A stretch of DNA of 64,000 nt from Methanothermococcus thermolithotrophicus DSM 2095 (GCF_946463545.1 NZ_OX296583.1:310001-374000), one strand, 5' to 3'. Counted from the stretch's first letter, positions 37,265 to 47,007 are shown. Notes: generated by a model not told the origin, from the sequence alone. Program-made: numbers and translations.

Positions 37265-37552
37265 GGTATTACCTCCTCAAAAGTAGTGTGTATGTTTGAT
37301 CAATATTTTGTAATCTTGTAGGTTTTAAATATGATGGAATTATATATCTGACATGATTTAAATTTTTGTGTCTAGGTATTAATTATATATTATATTCAAT
37401 CGTCAATATTTAAAATGGATATGTTATAATACTAATATGAGAATTTAATGATTTTAATAGTTATGGTATATGGTAGATAAATGTATTTTAAGTTGGTTAT
37501 AATTAATATACCAAGTATGTTATTTCTATTAAAAACTTACGGTGAGATATAT
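37265..37552. promoter_or_regulatory. Divergent promoter region between ftsZ and top6A
   Basis: 288 AT-rich bases without a supported gene. TATA-like runs occur near 37341-37348 (AATTATATAT) and 37380-37396 (AATTATATATTATATT), one set for each direction; assignment to a strand is uncertain. Confidence 0.4.
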
Positions 37553-38650
37553 ATGATATCATCAGCAGCGAGAGAAGAAGCCAAGAAAAAGATAATAAAT
37601 CTTGCAAATGACATGTACGAAAGCATTATCAAAGGTAGCAGACCTAAGATAAAATTTCCAGTTAGAAGTTTAACTAATGCGAGATTTGATGCTGAAAAGG
37701 GTACTTTCACACTTATTGGAAAGGAAAAAGTGAGAACATTAACCGTCAATCAGGCAAAAATATTTGCTCAGACAATTAAAATGATGGAGTTTTCAAAAGA
37801 ATTACTGGATACAAATGATTTTTCCACACTAAGGGAAGCATATTATGTTTCTAAAAACTGGGGAGAAGCTAGATTTGACGATCAGCAGCCTTCAAACAGT
37901 GTTATAGAAGACCTTGAAGCTGCTTTAGACTTTTTAAGGGAAGAACTTGGATTCATACCTGAAGAAGATGGTTCATCTGTTGTAGGGCATTTGAAGGTTA
38001 TAGATAAAACCCCTGAAGGAGAAGAAATAAATGTCGACTGTACAAAATTAGGTAGTGGGGCATACAATATTCCAAATGACGTTACAAAATTAGAGTTTGA
38101 AACAGATGCAGATTTTATTTTGGCTATCGAAACGGCAGGTATGTTCGCAAGGTTAAATGCTGAAAAGTTCTGGAAAAAACACAACTGTATTCTAGCGTCC
38201 CTAAAAGGTGTTCCGGCAAGGGCTACAAGAAGATTTATAAAAAGATTAAATGAAGAACATGATCTTCCAGTTCTCGTATTCACCGACGGTGACCCTTATG
38301 GGTACTTGAACATATATAGGACTTTAAAAGTAGGAAGTGGTAAAGCAGTTCATTTGGCAGGTAAACTTGCAATTCCAGATGCAAGATTAATAGGGGTTAC
38401 CCCTCAAGATATAGTAGATTACGACTTACCTACCCACCCATTAAAAGAACATGACATTAAAAGATTAAAAGATGGTTTGAAAAACGATGATTTCATAAAG
38501 ACATTCCCAGAATGGCAAAATGCATTAAATCAAATGCTTGAAATGAAGGTAAGGGCAGAACAACAGTCTTTGGCAAAATATGGTTTAAAGTATGTTGTTG
38601 AAGAATACTTGCCAGCAAAAATAGAGGACGAAAAAACATGGTTACCTTAA
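37553..38650 (+). CDS. top6A: DNA topoisomerase VI subunit A
   Basis: 365 residues, Spo11-like strand-cutting subunit of topoisomerase VI. The winged-helix domain carries the active-site tyrosine in STLREAYYVSKNWGEARFDDQ (location about residues 89-109). The Toprim domain has the metal-binding FVFTDGDPYGYLNIYRTLK-like segment (here VLVFTDGDPYGYLNIYR, about 238-254). The ATG at 37553 follows GGTGAGATATAT; an in-frame upstream start would add 24 hydrophobic residues and is unlikely. Subunit B is not adjacent, unlike many archaea. Confidence 0.95.
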   Translation: MISSAAREEAKKKIINLANDMYESIIKGSRPKIKFPVRSLTNARFDAEKGTFTLIGKEKVRTLTVNQAKIFAQTIKMMEFSKELLDTNDFSTLREAYYVSKNWGEARFDDQQPSNSVIEDLEAALDFLREELGFIPEEDGSSVVGHLKVIDKTPEGEEINVDCTKLGSGAYNIPNDVTKLEFETDADFILAIETAGMFARLNAEKFWKKHNCILASLKGVPARATRRFIKRLNEEHDLPVLVFTDGDPYGYLNIYRTLKVGSGKAVHLAGKLAIPDARLIGVTPQDIVDYDLPTHPLKEHDIKRLKDGLKNDDFIKTFPEWQNALNQMLEMKVRAEQQSLAKYGLKYVVEEYLPAKIEDEKTWLP

Positions 38651-38709
38651 TCCATAAAATCTTTTTTATTTTTTTATAGTGCCTGACATAACAAACTTAA
38701 TTTTGGATT

Positions 38710-38733
38710 CAAAACCTTTTTTAAAAGGTTTTG
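38710..38733. terminator. Perfect palindrome after top6A
   Basis: CAAAACCTTTT and AAAAGGTTTTG form an uninterrupted 24-base palindrome about 60 bases after the top6A stop, in a 296-base spacer without genes before apgM. A T-rich tract (TTTTTTATTTTTTTA) lies just after the stop and may be the actual terminator. Confidence 0.45.
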
Positions 38734-38946
38734 TCTTTGACTATAGTTTCATACTCAATCTCTTAAATGATACATTATCAATAGAAGTTTATATTTTAAA
38801 GAAAGTATTAAAGTTATTTTTATTAAATTAACCTAAAATCTAAAGTTTTTAATGTTATTAGATAGAAAATTGAAGATAACCAAAAAATATTAATAAAAAC
38901 AAGAATATAGCAAATTCAATTTTATGATCTAAAATAGGTGAAACAT

Positions 38947-40167
38947 ATGAAAGCTGTTATTATGGTTATTGATGGTTTAGGTGATAGACCAAACGAAAAT
39001 GGCAATACTCCTTTAAAAGAGGCAAAAACTCCAACAATGGATAGGATAGCAAAGGAAGGTATTTGTGGAATTATGAACGCGGTAGATGTTGGAGTTAGAC
39101 CTGGGAGCGATACGGCACACTTATCAATATTGGGTTATGACCCTTACACCACCTACACTGGAAGAGGCCCATTTGAAGCTGCTGGAGTGGGAGTTAAAGT
39201 AAAACCTGGAGACATTGCATTTAGATGTAATTTCGCCACGATAGATGACAACTTTATAGTTTTAGATAGAAGGGCAGGTAGAATAGCAAACACTGAAGAA
39301 CTGGAAAAAGAACTGGATGGTTTGGAAATTGACGGTGTTAAGGTAATATTTAAACAATCTGGGGGATACAGGGCTACTTTAGTTTTAAGGGGGGAAGGAC
39401 TGAGTGACAAGATAACAGATGCCGATCCAAAAAAAGAAGGAAAAAAAGTTAAAGAGATTAAACCACTGGATGGTTCAGAAGAGGCTATAAGAACTGCAGA
39501 GATTTTAAACAAAATAATCAGAATATCCTATGAAAAATTTAATAATCACCCAGTAAATGAAGAAAGAAGAAAGGAAGGGCTTCCTGTAGCAAACGTAATA
39601 CTACCAAGGGGTGTAGGTAAAGTTCCACAGATACAGCCATTTAATGAGAAATATGGCCTAAAAGGTGCATGTATTGCAGGCACGGGATTGATAAAAGGAA
39701 TTGCCAAAATGCTAAATTTAGATGTTATAGAAGTAGAAGGTGCCACAGGAACTCCTGAAACGGCATTTATGAACAAGGCAAAAGCTCTTGTGGAAGCTTT
39801 AAACAATTATGATTTCGTTATAATAAACGTTAAAGGAGCTGACGAAGCTGGACATGATGGTAACTACGAACTTAAAAAAGAAGTTATCGAAAAAATCGAT
39901 GGAATGTTGGACTACATTATGAAAAATATCGATAAAAAAGAAGTTTACTTTGTACTTACTGGAGACCACTCAACTCCAATAGAGGAAAAAGACCATTCTG
40001 CAGACCCAATCCCAATAGTAATTTGGGGAAAAAGTGTAAGAATTGATGACGTTGAAAAATTTGATGAATTTTCAACATACAAGGGCGGTTTAGGAAGGAT
40101 AAAAGGCACCCATATAATGCCCATATTAATGGATTTAATGGGATTGGCTAAGAAGTATGGGGCATAA
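38947..40167 (+). CDS. apgM: 2,3-bisphosphoglycerate-independent phosphoglycerate mutase, archaeal type
   Basis: 406 residues of the alkaline phosphatase superfamily, interconverting 3- and 2-phosphoglycerate with two metal ions. Seen: VIMVIDGLGDRPNENGNTPL at the start (metal Asp), VRPGSDTAHLSILGYDPYTTYTGRGPFEAAG (location; catalytic Ser in GSDTAHLS about residues 57-64), NVKGADEAGHDGNYELK (metal Asp/His about 298-314) and LTGDHSTPIEEKDHSADP (metal Asp/His about 340-357). The ATG follows AATAGGTGAAACAT. Its product 2-phosphoglycerate is the substrate of the kinase encoded at 32303. Confidence 0.95.
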   Translation: MKAVIMVIDGLGDRPNENGNTPLKEAKTPTMDRIAKEGICGIMNAVDVGVRPGSDTAHLSILGYDPYTTYTGRGPFEAAGVGVKVKPGDIAFRCNFATIDDNFIVLDRRAGRIANTEELEKELDGLEIDGVKVIFKQSGGYRATLVLRGEGLSDKITDADPKKEGKKVKEIKPLDGSEEAIRTAEILNKIIRISYEKFNNHPVNEERRKEGLPVANVILPRGVGKVPQIQPFNEKYGLKGACIAGTGLIKGIAKMLNLDVIEVEGATGTPETAFMNKAKALVEALNNYDFVIINVKGADEAGHDGNYELKKEVIEKIDGMLDYIMKNIDKKEVYFVLTGDHSTPIEEKDHSADPIPIVIWGKSVRIDDVEKFDEFSTYKGGLGRIKGTHIMPILMDLMGLAKKYGA

Positions 40168-40207
40168 TGATAATAAACATCCCCTAGTGCAATAAAATCT
40201 ATTTATT

Positions 40208-41152
40208 TTAGAATTTCAATTTCGGATCTATCTTTCTATTTTTATTTGTTAATAGAACCACCCTACTGTCAAAGGAATCATCTTCAAGCTTGAATATGCT
40301 GTTTTCTTCAACTGTTTTAGCAATATCTAGTATTTCTTCATGTTTAAGCATGTCATCTAAATTCAATCTTTTTCTAGAATAACCCACATTCATGTAGGAT
40401 TTTATCTCTATAAAGTTAGTATTCGCCATTTCATAGAGCTCTAAAAACTTCAAAATATCATCATTCAAATTCCTTATTACTGTAGTTCTCAAGCATGTTC
40501 GCTTCTTATCTTGAAGAATATCGAGGGTTTCAAGAATTCTATTCCAATCAGATTCTTTTCCACCACATATTCTTTTATAGCTTTCTAAATCATAGGCATC
40601 CAATGAAACATAAAGTTGAGTAGGCTCTATTTCTTCTATAACTTCAGTTAATATTCCATTCGAAACTACAAATGTTGTTAAACCTCTTTTATGGAAAATT
40701 TCAATCAATTCTTTTAGATATGGATAAATGGTAGGTTCTCCAGATAGGGATAGGGCAACGTGTTTAGGATTTAAAGCCTCATTAAACTTTTCTTCACCTA
40801 TTCTATCTAAAATTCCTTTGTACCCCATTATAACTGTTCTATGCATTTTTAAAATTTGTTCCACGACTTCTTCAGGGTCCTTCCACTGTGGGTTTTTGTA
40901 GCCCTCCTGATTTTCTTCTTTTAAATCTGTAGGAAGTACCCTCCAGCAAAATATGCAGTTCTGCTGACACCAGATTGCTGAAGGAGTACATTGTATGCAT
41001 CTATGGGCATTTATGCCATAAAATTTAGACTTATAACAACTTTTATTCTCCAAAAAGCATTTTCTAACCCAGCCACATAATTTAACAGCACTGTGGTCAG
41101 TTATTTGATAGTGTTGTTTTCTTAAAATTTTATAGATATACTCGGGAATCAA
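40208..41152 (-). CDS. taw1: 4-demethylwyosine synthase Taw1 (TYW1 family)
   Basis: 314 residues. Radical SAM enzyme that condenses N1-methylguanosine 37 of tRNA-Phe with pyruvate, the tricyclic step to wyosine bases. The radical SAM motif is WCQQNCIFCWR (C-x3-C-x2-C, about residues 62-72). Upstream cysteines (CGWVRKCFLENKSC and HRCIQC) probably bind the second cluster. HVALSLSGEPTIYPYL and YVSLDAYDLESYKRICGG are typical. The start is TTG preceded by GGTGATATT. Convergent with apgM. Confidence 0.95.
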   Translation of the reverse strand: MIPEYIYKILRKQHYQITDHSAVKLCGWVRKCFLENKSCYKSKFYGINAHRCIQCTPSAIWCQQNCIFCWRVLPTDLKEENQEGYKNPQWKDPEEVVEQILKMHRTVIMGYKGILDRIGEEKFNEALNPKHVALSLSGEPTIYPYLKELIEIFHKRGLTTFVVSNGILTEVIEEIEPTQLYVSLDAYDLESYKRICGGKESDWNRILETLDILQDKKRTCLRTTVIRNLNDDILKFLELYEMANTNFIEIKSYMNVGYSRKRLNLDDMLKHEEILDIAKTVEENSIFKLEDDSFDSRVVLLTNKNRKIDPKLKF

Positions 41153-41380
41153 AATATCACCGTTTTAAATGATGGTAAAATAGATGTAAGTTACTCTCTT
41201 TTATTTATAACGAAATCTACGACATACTATAAATCTACGCATGCTACTTAAGTACCACAATATTATCAATGTCATATATAATGTATGGAGATAAACTTAA
41301 CTAGTATTATCATTACCAAGTGTTTTGTTAGGATAACCTACATTAGAGAATAATAACCTATCAATTAATGGAGGAATACT

Positions 41381-41824
41381 ATGGCACAAATTCCATTGGA
41401 TACTTTAAAGAATGCAGATAGACCAATATTAGGCAACGACATAGATATAACTTTATTTAGAATCATTAGATTTGCAGATTTGGAGAAATACCTGGGTGCT
41501 GGGGCAAATGCAGTACTTTACGCTTCTGGAAAAAAATTTGGGGAATCATTAGGCCTAAAATCTGTAGATGACATAATTGAATTCTGCAGGGATAATAAAA
41601 TTGGTATTGTCGAGGTAGTAAACGAAGATCCACTACAAATAAGGGTAAATGAGTGTATAACATGTGCAGGAATGCCTAAAATGGATAAGATATTGTGTCA
41701 TTTTGAAGGGGGATTTATTGCAGGTTGTTTGGGAAATATACTGGAGAAAAAAATTCATATAAAGGAAACCCACTGTGCAGGGTTGGGCGATGATTTCTGC
41801 CAGTTTGAAGTTAAGATATTATAA
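41381..41824 (+). CDS. V4R domain protein
   Basis: 147 residues, almost wholly a V4R (4-vinyl reductase-like) ligand-binding domain. Seen: Cys-rich strand RVNECITCAGMPKMDK (about residues 87-102), FEGGFIAGCLGNIL (about 107-120) and the C-terminal ETHCAGLGDDFCQFEVKI (about 129-146), which together have the conserved V4R cysteines. Such proteins in methanogens are thought to be small-molecule or redox sensors or carriers; the ligand is unknown. ATG follows TGGAGGAATACT. Stands alone, with spacers of about 230-270 bases on each side. Confidence 0.85.
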   Translation: MAQIPLDTLKNADRPILGNDIDITLFRIIRFADLEKYLGAGANAVLYASGKKFGESLGLKSVDDIIEFCRDNKIGIVEVVNEDPLQIRVNECITCAGMPKMDKILCHFEGGFIAGCLGNILEKKIHIKETHCAGLGDDFCQFEVKIL

Positions 41825-42090
41825 ATAATAAATTTTTTATAAATCTATTTTATAGTGTGTGCAATTTTAATTAACATATACATACATCTAACATTAAAAA
41901 TAAACTTTATTTATTATTTATATCCTTTAATACATACTACTATAATTCGCTGCATCATTTTAGTTTTTTAAGATAACAACACTACATCCTACTTCCAACC
42001 ATATAGGAGCTCTACGAATGTGGGGCCCCATAACTATTAAATAATAACATTTAAATATATTAAACATTTTATATAATATTGAGTGATACT

Positions 42091-42780
42091 ATGAGAGTAA
42101 TAGGGATAATCGGATTAAAAGATACTGGAAAAACAAATTTGATATGTGATATTCTAAAGAATCTTAAAGATATGGATGTCGCAACTGTAAAAAACACTTA
42201 TAAAGACATATATATAGATAAAGAGGGTACAGATTCCTACAAACATAAACAATATTCAAATGTTGCAGTTTTTTCAACAAACAAACAAACAGCATTTTTT
42301 TACGATAGATTATCTCTTGAGGAAATTCTATCCAAACTTGATAATGAATTGGTAATAATAGAAGGTTTTAAAGAACAACTTAAAGATTTAAATATACCAA
42401 AAATACTTATAGTTAAGGACGATAATGGTTTGGACTTAGAAGACTCCCAAACCATTATGGTAATCAAAGATTATAAATATGATATCGATGAAGTTGTTAA
42501 GAATGTTCTTGAAAAAGCCGTAGTTCCTACATACAATTTAAATTGTGGCCATTGTGGCCATAACTGCAAAATATTTGTGGAAAAAGTTGTGAATGAGGAA
42601 CTAAGATGGGATCGATGTGTTCTATCAAACGGGATAAAAATCACAGTTAATGGAAAAACGATCCCTGCAAATCCTTTTGTCTCAAAAATTATAAAAAATG
42701 CCATTAAAGGAATAGTAAGCTCTTTAAAAGGGGCAGACGATCCAAAAAGTATTTCGATAAGAATAGAAAACGAAAAATAG
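42091..42780 (+). CDS. mobB: MobB-like GTP-binding protein (molybdopterin-guanine dinucleotide biosynthesis)
   Basis: 229 residues. The N-terminal half is a MobB/MeaB-like P-loop domain: IGIIGLKDTGKTNLICDIL (P-loop GLKDTGKT about residues 7-14), TVKNTYKDIYIDKEGTDSYKH (the MobB-like switch with DS-x-H) and VIIEGFKEQ (about 90-98). The C-terminal part has CGHCGHNCKIF and a further Cys, resembling an iron-sulfur or zinc element found in methanogen MobB homologues. It may insert or carry the molybdenum/tungsten pterin cofactor used by formylmethanofuran and formate dehydrogenases. The ATG at 42091 follows GAGTGATACT. Confidence 0.82.
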   Translation: MRVIGIIGLKDTGKTNLICDILKNLKDMDVATVKNTYKDIYIDKEGTDSYKHKQYSNVAVFSTNKQTAFFYDRLSLEEILSKLDNELVIIEGFKEQLKDLNIPKILIVKDDNGLDLEDSQTIMVIKDYKYDIDEVVKNVLEKAVVPTYNLNCGHCGHNCKIFVEKVVNEELRWDRCVLSNGIKITVNGKTIPANPFVSKIIKNAIKGIVSSLKGADDPKSISIRIENEK

Positions 42781-43116
42781 TTTTATAGTTGTTTGACAAA
42801 AAAGTTCATATATAATTTTAAGTAATAGCTGGTGAATTAAAAAATTGTATAAATCTTTCGGACTATCTATCCAACATAGTTGGGTAGATCAACAGCCTAA
42901 AAAAACCACTGTGTCCGATGTGATTTCCCACCAACATTCAAATTATAAAAAATATTTTATACACACCTTTTAAAGGGCCATTGTGTCAATTAAGTGTCTA
43001 ACGACTATTAGACACTCGGCGAACCAAAGTCGATTCACAAACCGCTTGTTATAAACCCTGATTATTTCAAAATATTTAAATGTTAGAATAAACATTATTA
43101 GTATGTGGGTGATACC
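42781..43116. other. 336-base gap between mobB and an ArsR regulator, with two long hairpins
   Basis: ATCTATCCAAC 42865-42875 pairs with GTTGGGTAGAT 42879-42889 (eleven pairs, one G-T, three-base loop). AGTGTCTAA 42993-43001 pairs with TTAGACACT 43008-43016 (nine perfect pairs, six-base loop). The second lies about 100 bases before the ArsR-type gene. No gene is seen. The tail (AAAATATTTAAATG, about 43069-43082) is TATA-like. Confidence 0.6.
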
Positions 43117-43404
43117 ATGGATATTAATGAATCTAAATATGAATATATGGCAGAAGTCTTTAAAGCATTTGCTGATCCTACAAGATTAATGATATTAACA
43201 TTGCTAAGTGAAAACGAAAGTATGTGTGTTTGTAAAATCATTGATGAATTGAAAAAACCGCAGCCAACAATATCCCACCATTTAAACATTCTAAAAAAAT
43301 CTGGTATTATAAAGGCTAGAAAAGAAGGCACTTGGAATCACTACTATATTGTAAACCCAAAAGTTAAAGAAATAATGCAAATCATGGATAATGTTGTTGA
43401 ATAA
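43117..43404 (+). CDS. ArsR/SmtB-family winged-helix transcription regulator
   Basis: 95 residues. FKAFADPTRLMILTLLSENESMCVCKIID (location about residues 13-41) is the classic ArsR start, including the metal-site ELCVCDL-like segment (here SMCVCKII), followed by the recognition helix QPTISHHLNILKKSGIIKARKEG (location about 50-72) and wing WNHYYIVN. The CVC pair suggests metal or metalloid sensing, but the ligand is not known and no metal transporter is adjacent. ATG follows GGGTGATACC. Confidence 0.9.
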   Translation: MDINESKYEYMAEVFKAFADPTRLMILTLLSENESMCVCKIIDELKKPQPTISHHLNILKKSGIIKARKEGTWNHYYIVNPKVKEIMQIMDNVVE

Positions 43405-43620
43405 CATACCTCCCAACTAACAAACAATACGCCAGTAGGTTAATTTTATATATGGTCGGTTACTAGGGCTAATCAATATTATTGCATATTTATTGCATGT
43501 TTGAGAATTTAGGATAAATATTAGCAATTAATTTACTCCTTTTTTTAATTAAAATTTAAATATTTTTTATTATTTTGGAAATCTCGATGAATTTATAATT
43601 TTTTTAAATTTGGTGAAACT

Positions 43621-44721
43621 ATGGGGATTCAAGAGGAAATAAATAGATTAGAGGAAGAAATTAAAAACACACAGTATAACAAAGCCACTCAAAAGCATAT
43701 AGGTAGATTAAAGGCAAAGCTGGCAAAATTAAGAGATGAGCAGCAGAAGCCCAAAACCGGGGGATCAGGATACTCCTATGCAGTTAGAAAAACCGGGGAT
43801 GCCACCGTAGCGTTTGTTGGTTTTCCATCAGTTGGTAAATCCACACTATTGAATAAACTCACAAACGCAAATTCAGAAGTTGGAGCATATGCATTTACCA
43901 CATTAACAATAATTCCAGGGGTTTTAGAACACAAGGGGGCCAAAATACAAGTACTGGATGCTCCAGGTATTATATCAGGAGCTTCCTTTGGTAGAGGTAG
44001 GGGAAGTGAAGTTCTTTCAGCAGTTAGAAACGTAGATTTGGTCATGCTTGTTGTAGATGTATTTTCACCAGAACATATTCCAGTTATTGAAAAGGAGTTA
44101 TACAATGTGGGCATAAGATTGGATCAAAGACCTCCAGACGTTAAAATTGTAAAAAAGGACAGGGGCGGTATTTCAGTAAACACAACACTTCCTCTAACAA
44201 AAATAGATGAAGAAACTATTGTAGCAGTTTTAAATGAGCATAAGATACACAATGCAGATATTGTAGTAAGGGACGATATAACAGTGGATCAACTTATTGA
44301 TGTGGTTATGGACAACAGAGTTTATGTTCCATCCTTGGTTGTAGTCAACAAAATAGATTTAGCTGATAAGGAACAGATAGACAGAATGAAAGAAGTTTTA
44401 AAAGATAGACCACACATTTTTGTGTCAGGATATAAGGAAATCAACCTTGAGGAATTAAAGGATAAAATCTTCGAAACCCTGGGATTTATAAAACTATACA
44501 TGAAACCGCAGGGTAAAAAACCTGATTTGGACGAGCCTTTAATTATTTTAAAGGGCTCCACCGTAGAAGACGTATGTAATAAATTACACAGAGATTTTGT
44601 CAAAAATTTCAGGTACGCCCAAGTTTGGGGAAAATCCGCAAAGCATCCAGGTCAAAGGGTTGGACTTGACCATGTTTTAGAGGATGAAGATATTCTAACA
44701 ATTGTTATAAAGAGGACTTAA
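43621..44721 (+). CDS. DRG/Obg-family GTPase with TGS domain
   Basis: 366 residues. A coiled N-terminus (residues 1-50) precedes the G domain: VAFVGFPSVGKSTLLNKLT (G1, about 62-80), FTTLTIIPG (G2), LDAPGIISGASFGRGRG (G3), VVNKIDLA (G4) and VSGYKE (G5), then a C-terminal TGS domain ending LEDEDILTIVIK. This is the archaeal orthologue of eukaryotic DRG1/2, GTPases linked to translating ribosomes. Length and order are complete. Followed 61 bases later by map. Confidence 0.94.
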   Translation: MGIQEEINRLEEEIKNTQYNKATQKHIGRLKAKLAKLRDEQQKPKTGGSGYSYAVRKTGDATVAFVGFPSVGKSTLLNKLTNANSEVGAYAFTTLTIIPGVLEHKGAKIQVLDAPGIISGASFGRGRGSEVLSAVRNVDLVMLVVDVFSPEHIPVIEKELYNVGIRLDQRPPDVKIVKKDRGGISVNTTLPLTKIDEETIVAVLNEHKIHNADIVVRDDITVDQLIDVVMDNRVYVPSLVVVNKIDLADKEQIDRMKEVLKDRPHIFVSGYKEINLEELKDKIFETLGFIKLYMKPQGKKPDLDEPLIILKGSTVEDVCNKLHRDFVKNFRYAQVWGKSAKHPGQRVGLDHVLEDEDILTIVIKRT

Positions 44722-44782
44722 AACAATTTAACACTAAAACGGAAAACTAAAACTAAAAGCTTAAAAGTATTAGAGGGCAAAT

Positions 44783-45718
44783 ATGTCGGAAAATATGAAC
44801 AAATCTCAATCTCAAATTTCATTACCTTCATTATCGCCAGAAGTATACGAAAAAATAATAAAAGCTGGAGAAATAGTTTCTAAAGTAAGGGAAGAAACTG
44901 TAAAAAAAATAAAACCAGGGGTTAAACTTTACGACATAGCAGAGTTTGTTGAAAATAGAATCAGAGAGCTCGGTGGAGAAGTGGCTTTCCCATGTAATAT
45001 TTCAATAAATGATATTGCTGCCCATTATACCCCGTACTATGGAGACGAAAAAGTCTTTTCTGAAAATGACATTGTAAAATTAGATTTGGGAGCTCATATA
45101 GACGGATACATTGGAGATTCAGCAATAACTGTTGATTTATCCGGTTCATACAATGACCTAAAAAAAGCCTCTGAAGATGCGCTTCATACGGTAATAAAAG
45201 AAATAAACCCTCCGATGAATGTTGGAGAAATGGGTGCAATAATACAGGAAGTTATAGAAAGTTATGGATACAAACCTATTTCAAATCTTTCAGGTCATGT
45301 AATGCACCAGTATGTTCTACATTCAGGAGTGAGCGTCCCCAATATTAAAGAAAATACCAGAGACTATATCGATGTTGGAGATGTTGTAGCCATAGAACCA
45401 TTTGCCACAGATGGCTTTGGACAGGTTAAAGATAGAAGTGAAAGATACATATTCAAATACCTAACTTCAAGACCAGTTAGATTACCTGTTGCAAGAAAAG
45501 TACTAAAAATTATAGAAAACAAATATGCATATTTACCTTTTGCAGAGAGATGGTTATCAAGTGAGGATCCTAAATACAAAGGTGCCATAAGAAACCTCAT
45601 GAGCTCAGGGTGTTTGTATGGTTACCCTACATTAATAGAGAAAAATCACGGGATGGTTACTCAGACAGAACATACAATTGTAATTACTGAGAATGGAGTT
45701 GAGGTTACAACTAAATAG
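44783..45718 (+). CDS. map: Methionine aminopeptidase, type II
   Basis: 311 residues. Removes initiator methionine. Metal and substrate residues are recognisable: NDIAAHYTP (His), VKLDLGAHIDGYIGDSA (Asp pair), LSGHVMHQYVLHSG (His), AIEPFATDG (Glu) and the last Glu/Thr region in TQTEHTIVITENG. The roughly 60-residue insert (about residues 205-270) before the last motifs makes it type II. The first 18 residues (Ser/Asn/Gln-rich) lie before the usual beginning. Starts after AGAGGGCAAAT; the next gene begins nine bases after its stop. Confidence 0.95.
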   Translation: MSENMNKSQSQISLPSLSPEVYEKIIKAGEIVSKVREETVKKIKPGVKLYDIAEFVENRIRELGGEVAFPCNISINDIAAHYTPYYGDEKVFSENDIVKLDLGAHIDGYIGDSAITVDLSGSYNDLKKASEDALHTVIKEINPPMNVGEMGAIIQEVIESYGYKPISNLSGHVMHQYVLHSGVSVPNIKENTRDYIDVGDVVAIEPFATDGFGQVKDRSERYIFKYLTSRPVRLPVARKVLKIIENKYAYLPFAERWLSSEDPKYKGAIRNLMSSGCLYGYPTLIEKNHGMVTQTEHTIVITENGVEVTTK

Positions 45719-45726
45719 GTGATCTT

Positions 45727-46293
45727 ATGATAGTTATATTAAACAACGGCGGACAATACGTTCACAGAATCCATAGGAGTTTAAAATACATAGGAGTACC
45801 TTCAAAAATAATTCCAAACTCCACGCCACTAAAAGAAATCGAAGAAAATGAAGAAGTAAAAGGCATAATATTAAGTGGTGGTCCAGACATCGAAAAGGCA
45901 GAAAACTGCATAGATATTGCGTTAAATGCAAAACTTCCAGTACTTGGAATTTGTTTAGGTCATCAGTTGATATCAAAAGCCTACGGCGGAGAAGTTTCCA
46001 GAGCTGAATCAGAAGAATACGCAAATACAAAAATATATGTGAAGAAGGAAAACGACTTATTCAAAGGAGTGCCTGAAGAATTTACAGCATGGGCATCCCA
46101 CAAAGACGAAGTTAAAAAAGTTCCAGAATGCTTTGAAATCCTTGCATACTCAGATATATGTGAAATTGAAGCAATAAAACATAAGGAAAAACCAGTTTAT
46201 GGCGTACAGTTCCACCCAGAAGTTTCCCATACTGAGTACGGTTCAGAAATTTTAAAGAATTTCTGTAAAGTATGTGGATTGATTAACGAATAA
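45727..46293 (+). CDS. guaAA: GMP synthase subunit A (glutamine amidotransferase)
   Basis: 188 residues, class I glutaminase supplying ammonia to the separate archaeal ATP-pyrophosphatase subunit B, which is not in this window. The catalytic cysteine is in PVLGICLGHQLI (about residues 72-83) and the His-Glu pair in VYGVQFHPEVSHTEYG (about 158-173). IILSGGPDIEKA is the oxyanion region. ATG follows TAGGTGATCTT and overlaps closely with map, so the two are co-transcribed. Confidence 0.95.
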   Translation: MIVILNNGGQYVHRIHRSLKYIGVPSKIIPNSTPLKEIEENEEVKGIILSGGPDIEKAENCIDIALNAKLPVLGICLGHQLISKAYGGEVSRAESEEYANTKIYVKKENDLFKGVPEEFTAWASHKDEVKKVPECFEILAYSDICEIEAIKHKEKPVYGVQFHPEVSHTEYGSEILKNFCKVCGLINE

Positions 46294-46404
46294 TATGAAT
46301 TTTAAAATTATTTAATATTTAAATATATTTTTAAAATAAAATAATAAAAATAATAAATTAAAAAATAAAAATATTCTTCTTTATCAAATTACTTCGTATT
46401 TTAC

Positions 46405-47007
46405 TCAATTTTCTTCCACTTTTTTAACTGCATCCTTATCGATAATAAGTACATTTCCTTTTAATTTTTCAACTTCCTCATCTGTTAATAATTCTTCTTT
46501 TACCCCATCCCCTATAATTGCACTGTGTCCAAGCGGATCTTCAATTATCAATGTTACAGATTCTTTTCCTTCCTTTACCTTTTCAATTCTTTCAAATAAT
46601 TCTTCAGCTTTGCTTTTTTCGTTTTCATCCTCTAACCAAGAGATTAAGGTTTCTAATGCACTTTCTAAACGGTTTAAGACCCCCTCCACATTTGAAACAT
46701 AGCCTTCTGAAACAGGTCCTGGAGAAACTTCAAATCCAAGTTCAGGTATTGTTACATATCCTGTAGCAGCTCTTATAACTCTCTTATTTAAATCATCTTC
46801 ACTCTGAATTTTTAGAATATATCTCTTAGGTTCCTTAACTTCTGTAGGAAATATGTCGCTTTTTTTGTACTTGCAACTATCACAAATCATTGTAGTTTCA
46901 ACAACATTTCCGAAATAAGGGATCTCGAGCTCATTGGTGATTATCCTCATAGAATTTTTAGATCCGCAGATCGGACAGTCCAGTACACCAGTCATTTTTT
47001 GCTCCAT
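46405..47007 (-). CDS. ZPR1-related zinc finger protein
   Basis: 200 residues. N-terminal zinc finger LDCPICGSKNSMRI..MICDSCKYKKSDI (CPxC and CxxC, about residues 9-48), then a ZPR1 beta-domain (RYILKIQSEDDLNKRVIRAATGYVTIPELGFEV, location) and an acidic helical region, ending in the double-psi-like VTLIIEDPLGHSAI. Archaeal ZPR1 proteins are single-module relatives of eukaryotic ZPR1, which chaperones EF-1A; a similar role here is inference. ATG follows GGTGAGAGACT. Confidence 0.9.
   Translation of the reverse strand: MEQKMTGVLDCPICGSKNSMRIITNELEIPYFGNVVETTMICDSCKYKKSDIFPTEVKEPKRYILKIQSEDDLNKRVIRAATGYVTIPELGFEVSPGPVSEGYVSNVEGVLNRLESALETLISWLEDENEKSKAEELFERIEKVKEGKESVTLIIEDPLGHSAIIGDGVKEELLTDEEVEKLKGNVLIIDKDAVKKVEEN

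Noticed and set aside
41170-41260. Direct repeats of ATCTACG before the V4R gene, considered as a CRISPR start
   Set aside because: Only two short copies, irregular spacing, no array and no cas genes in the window.
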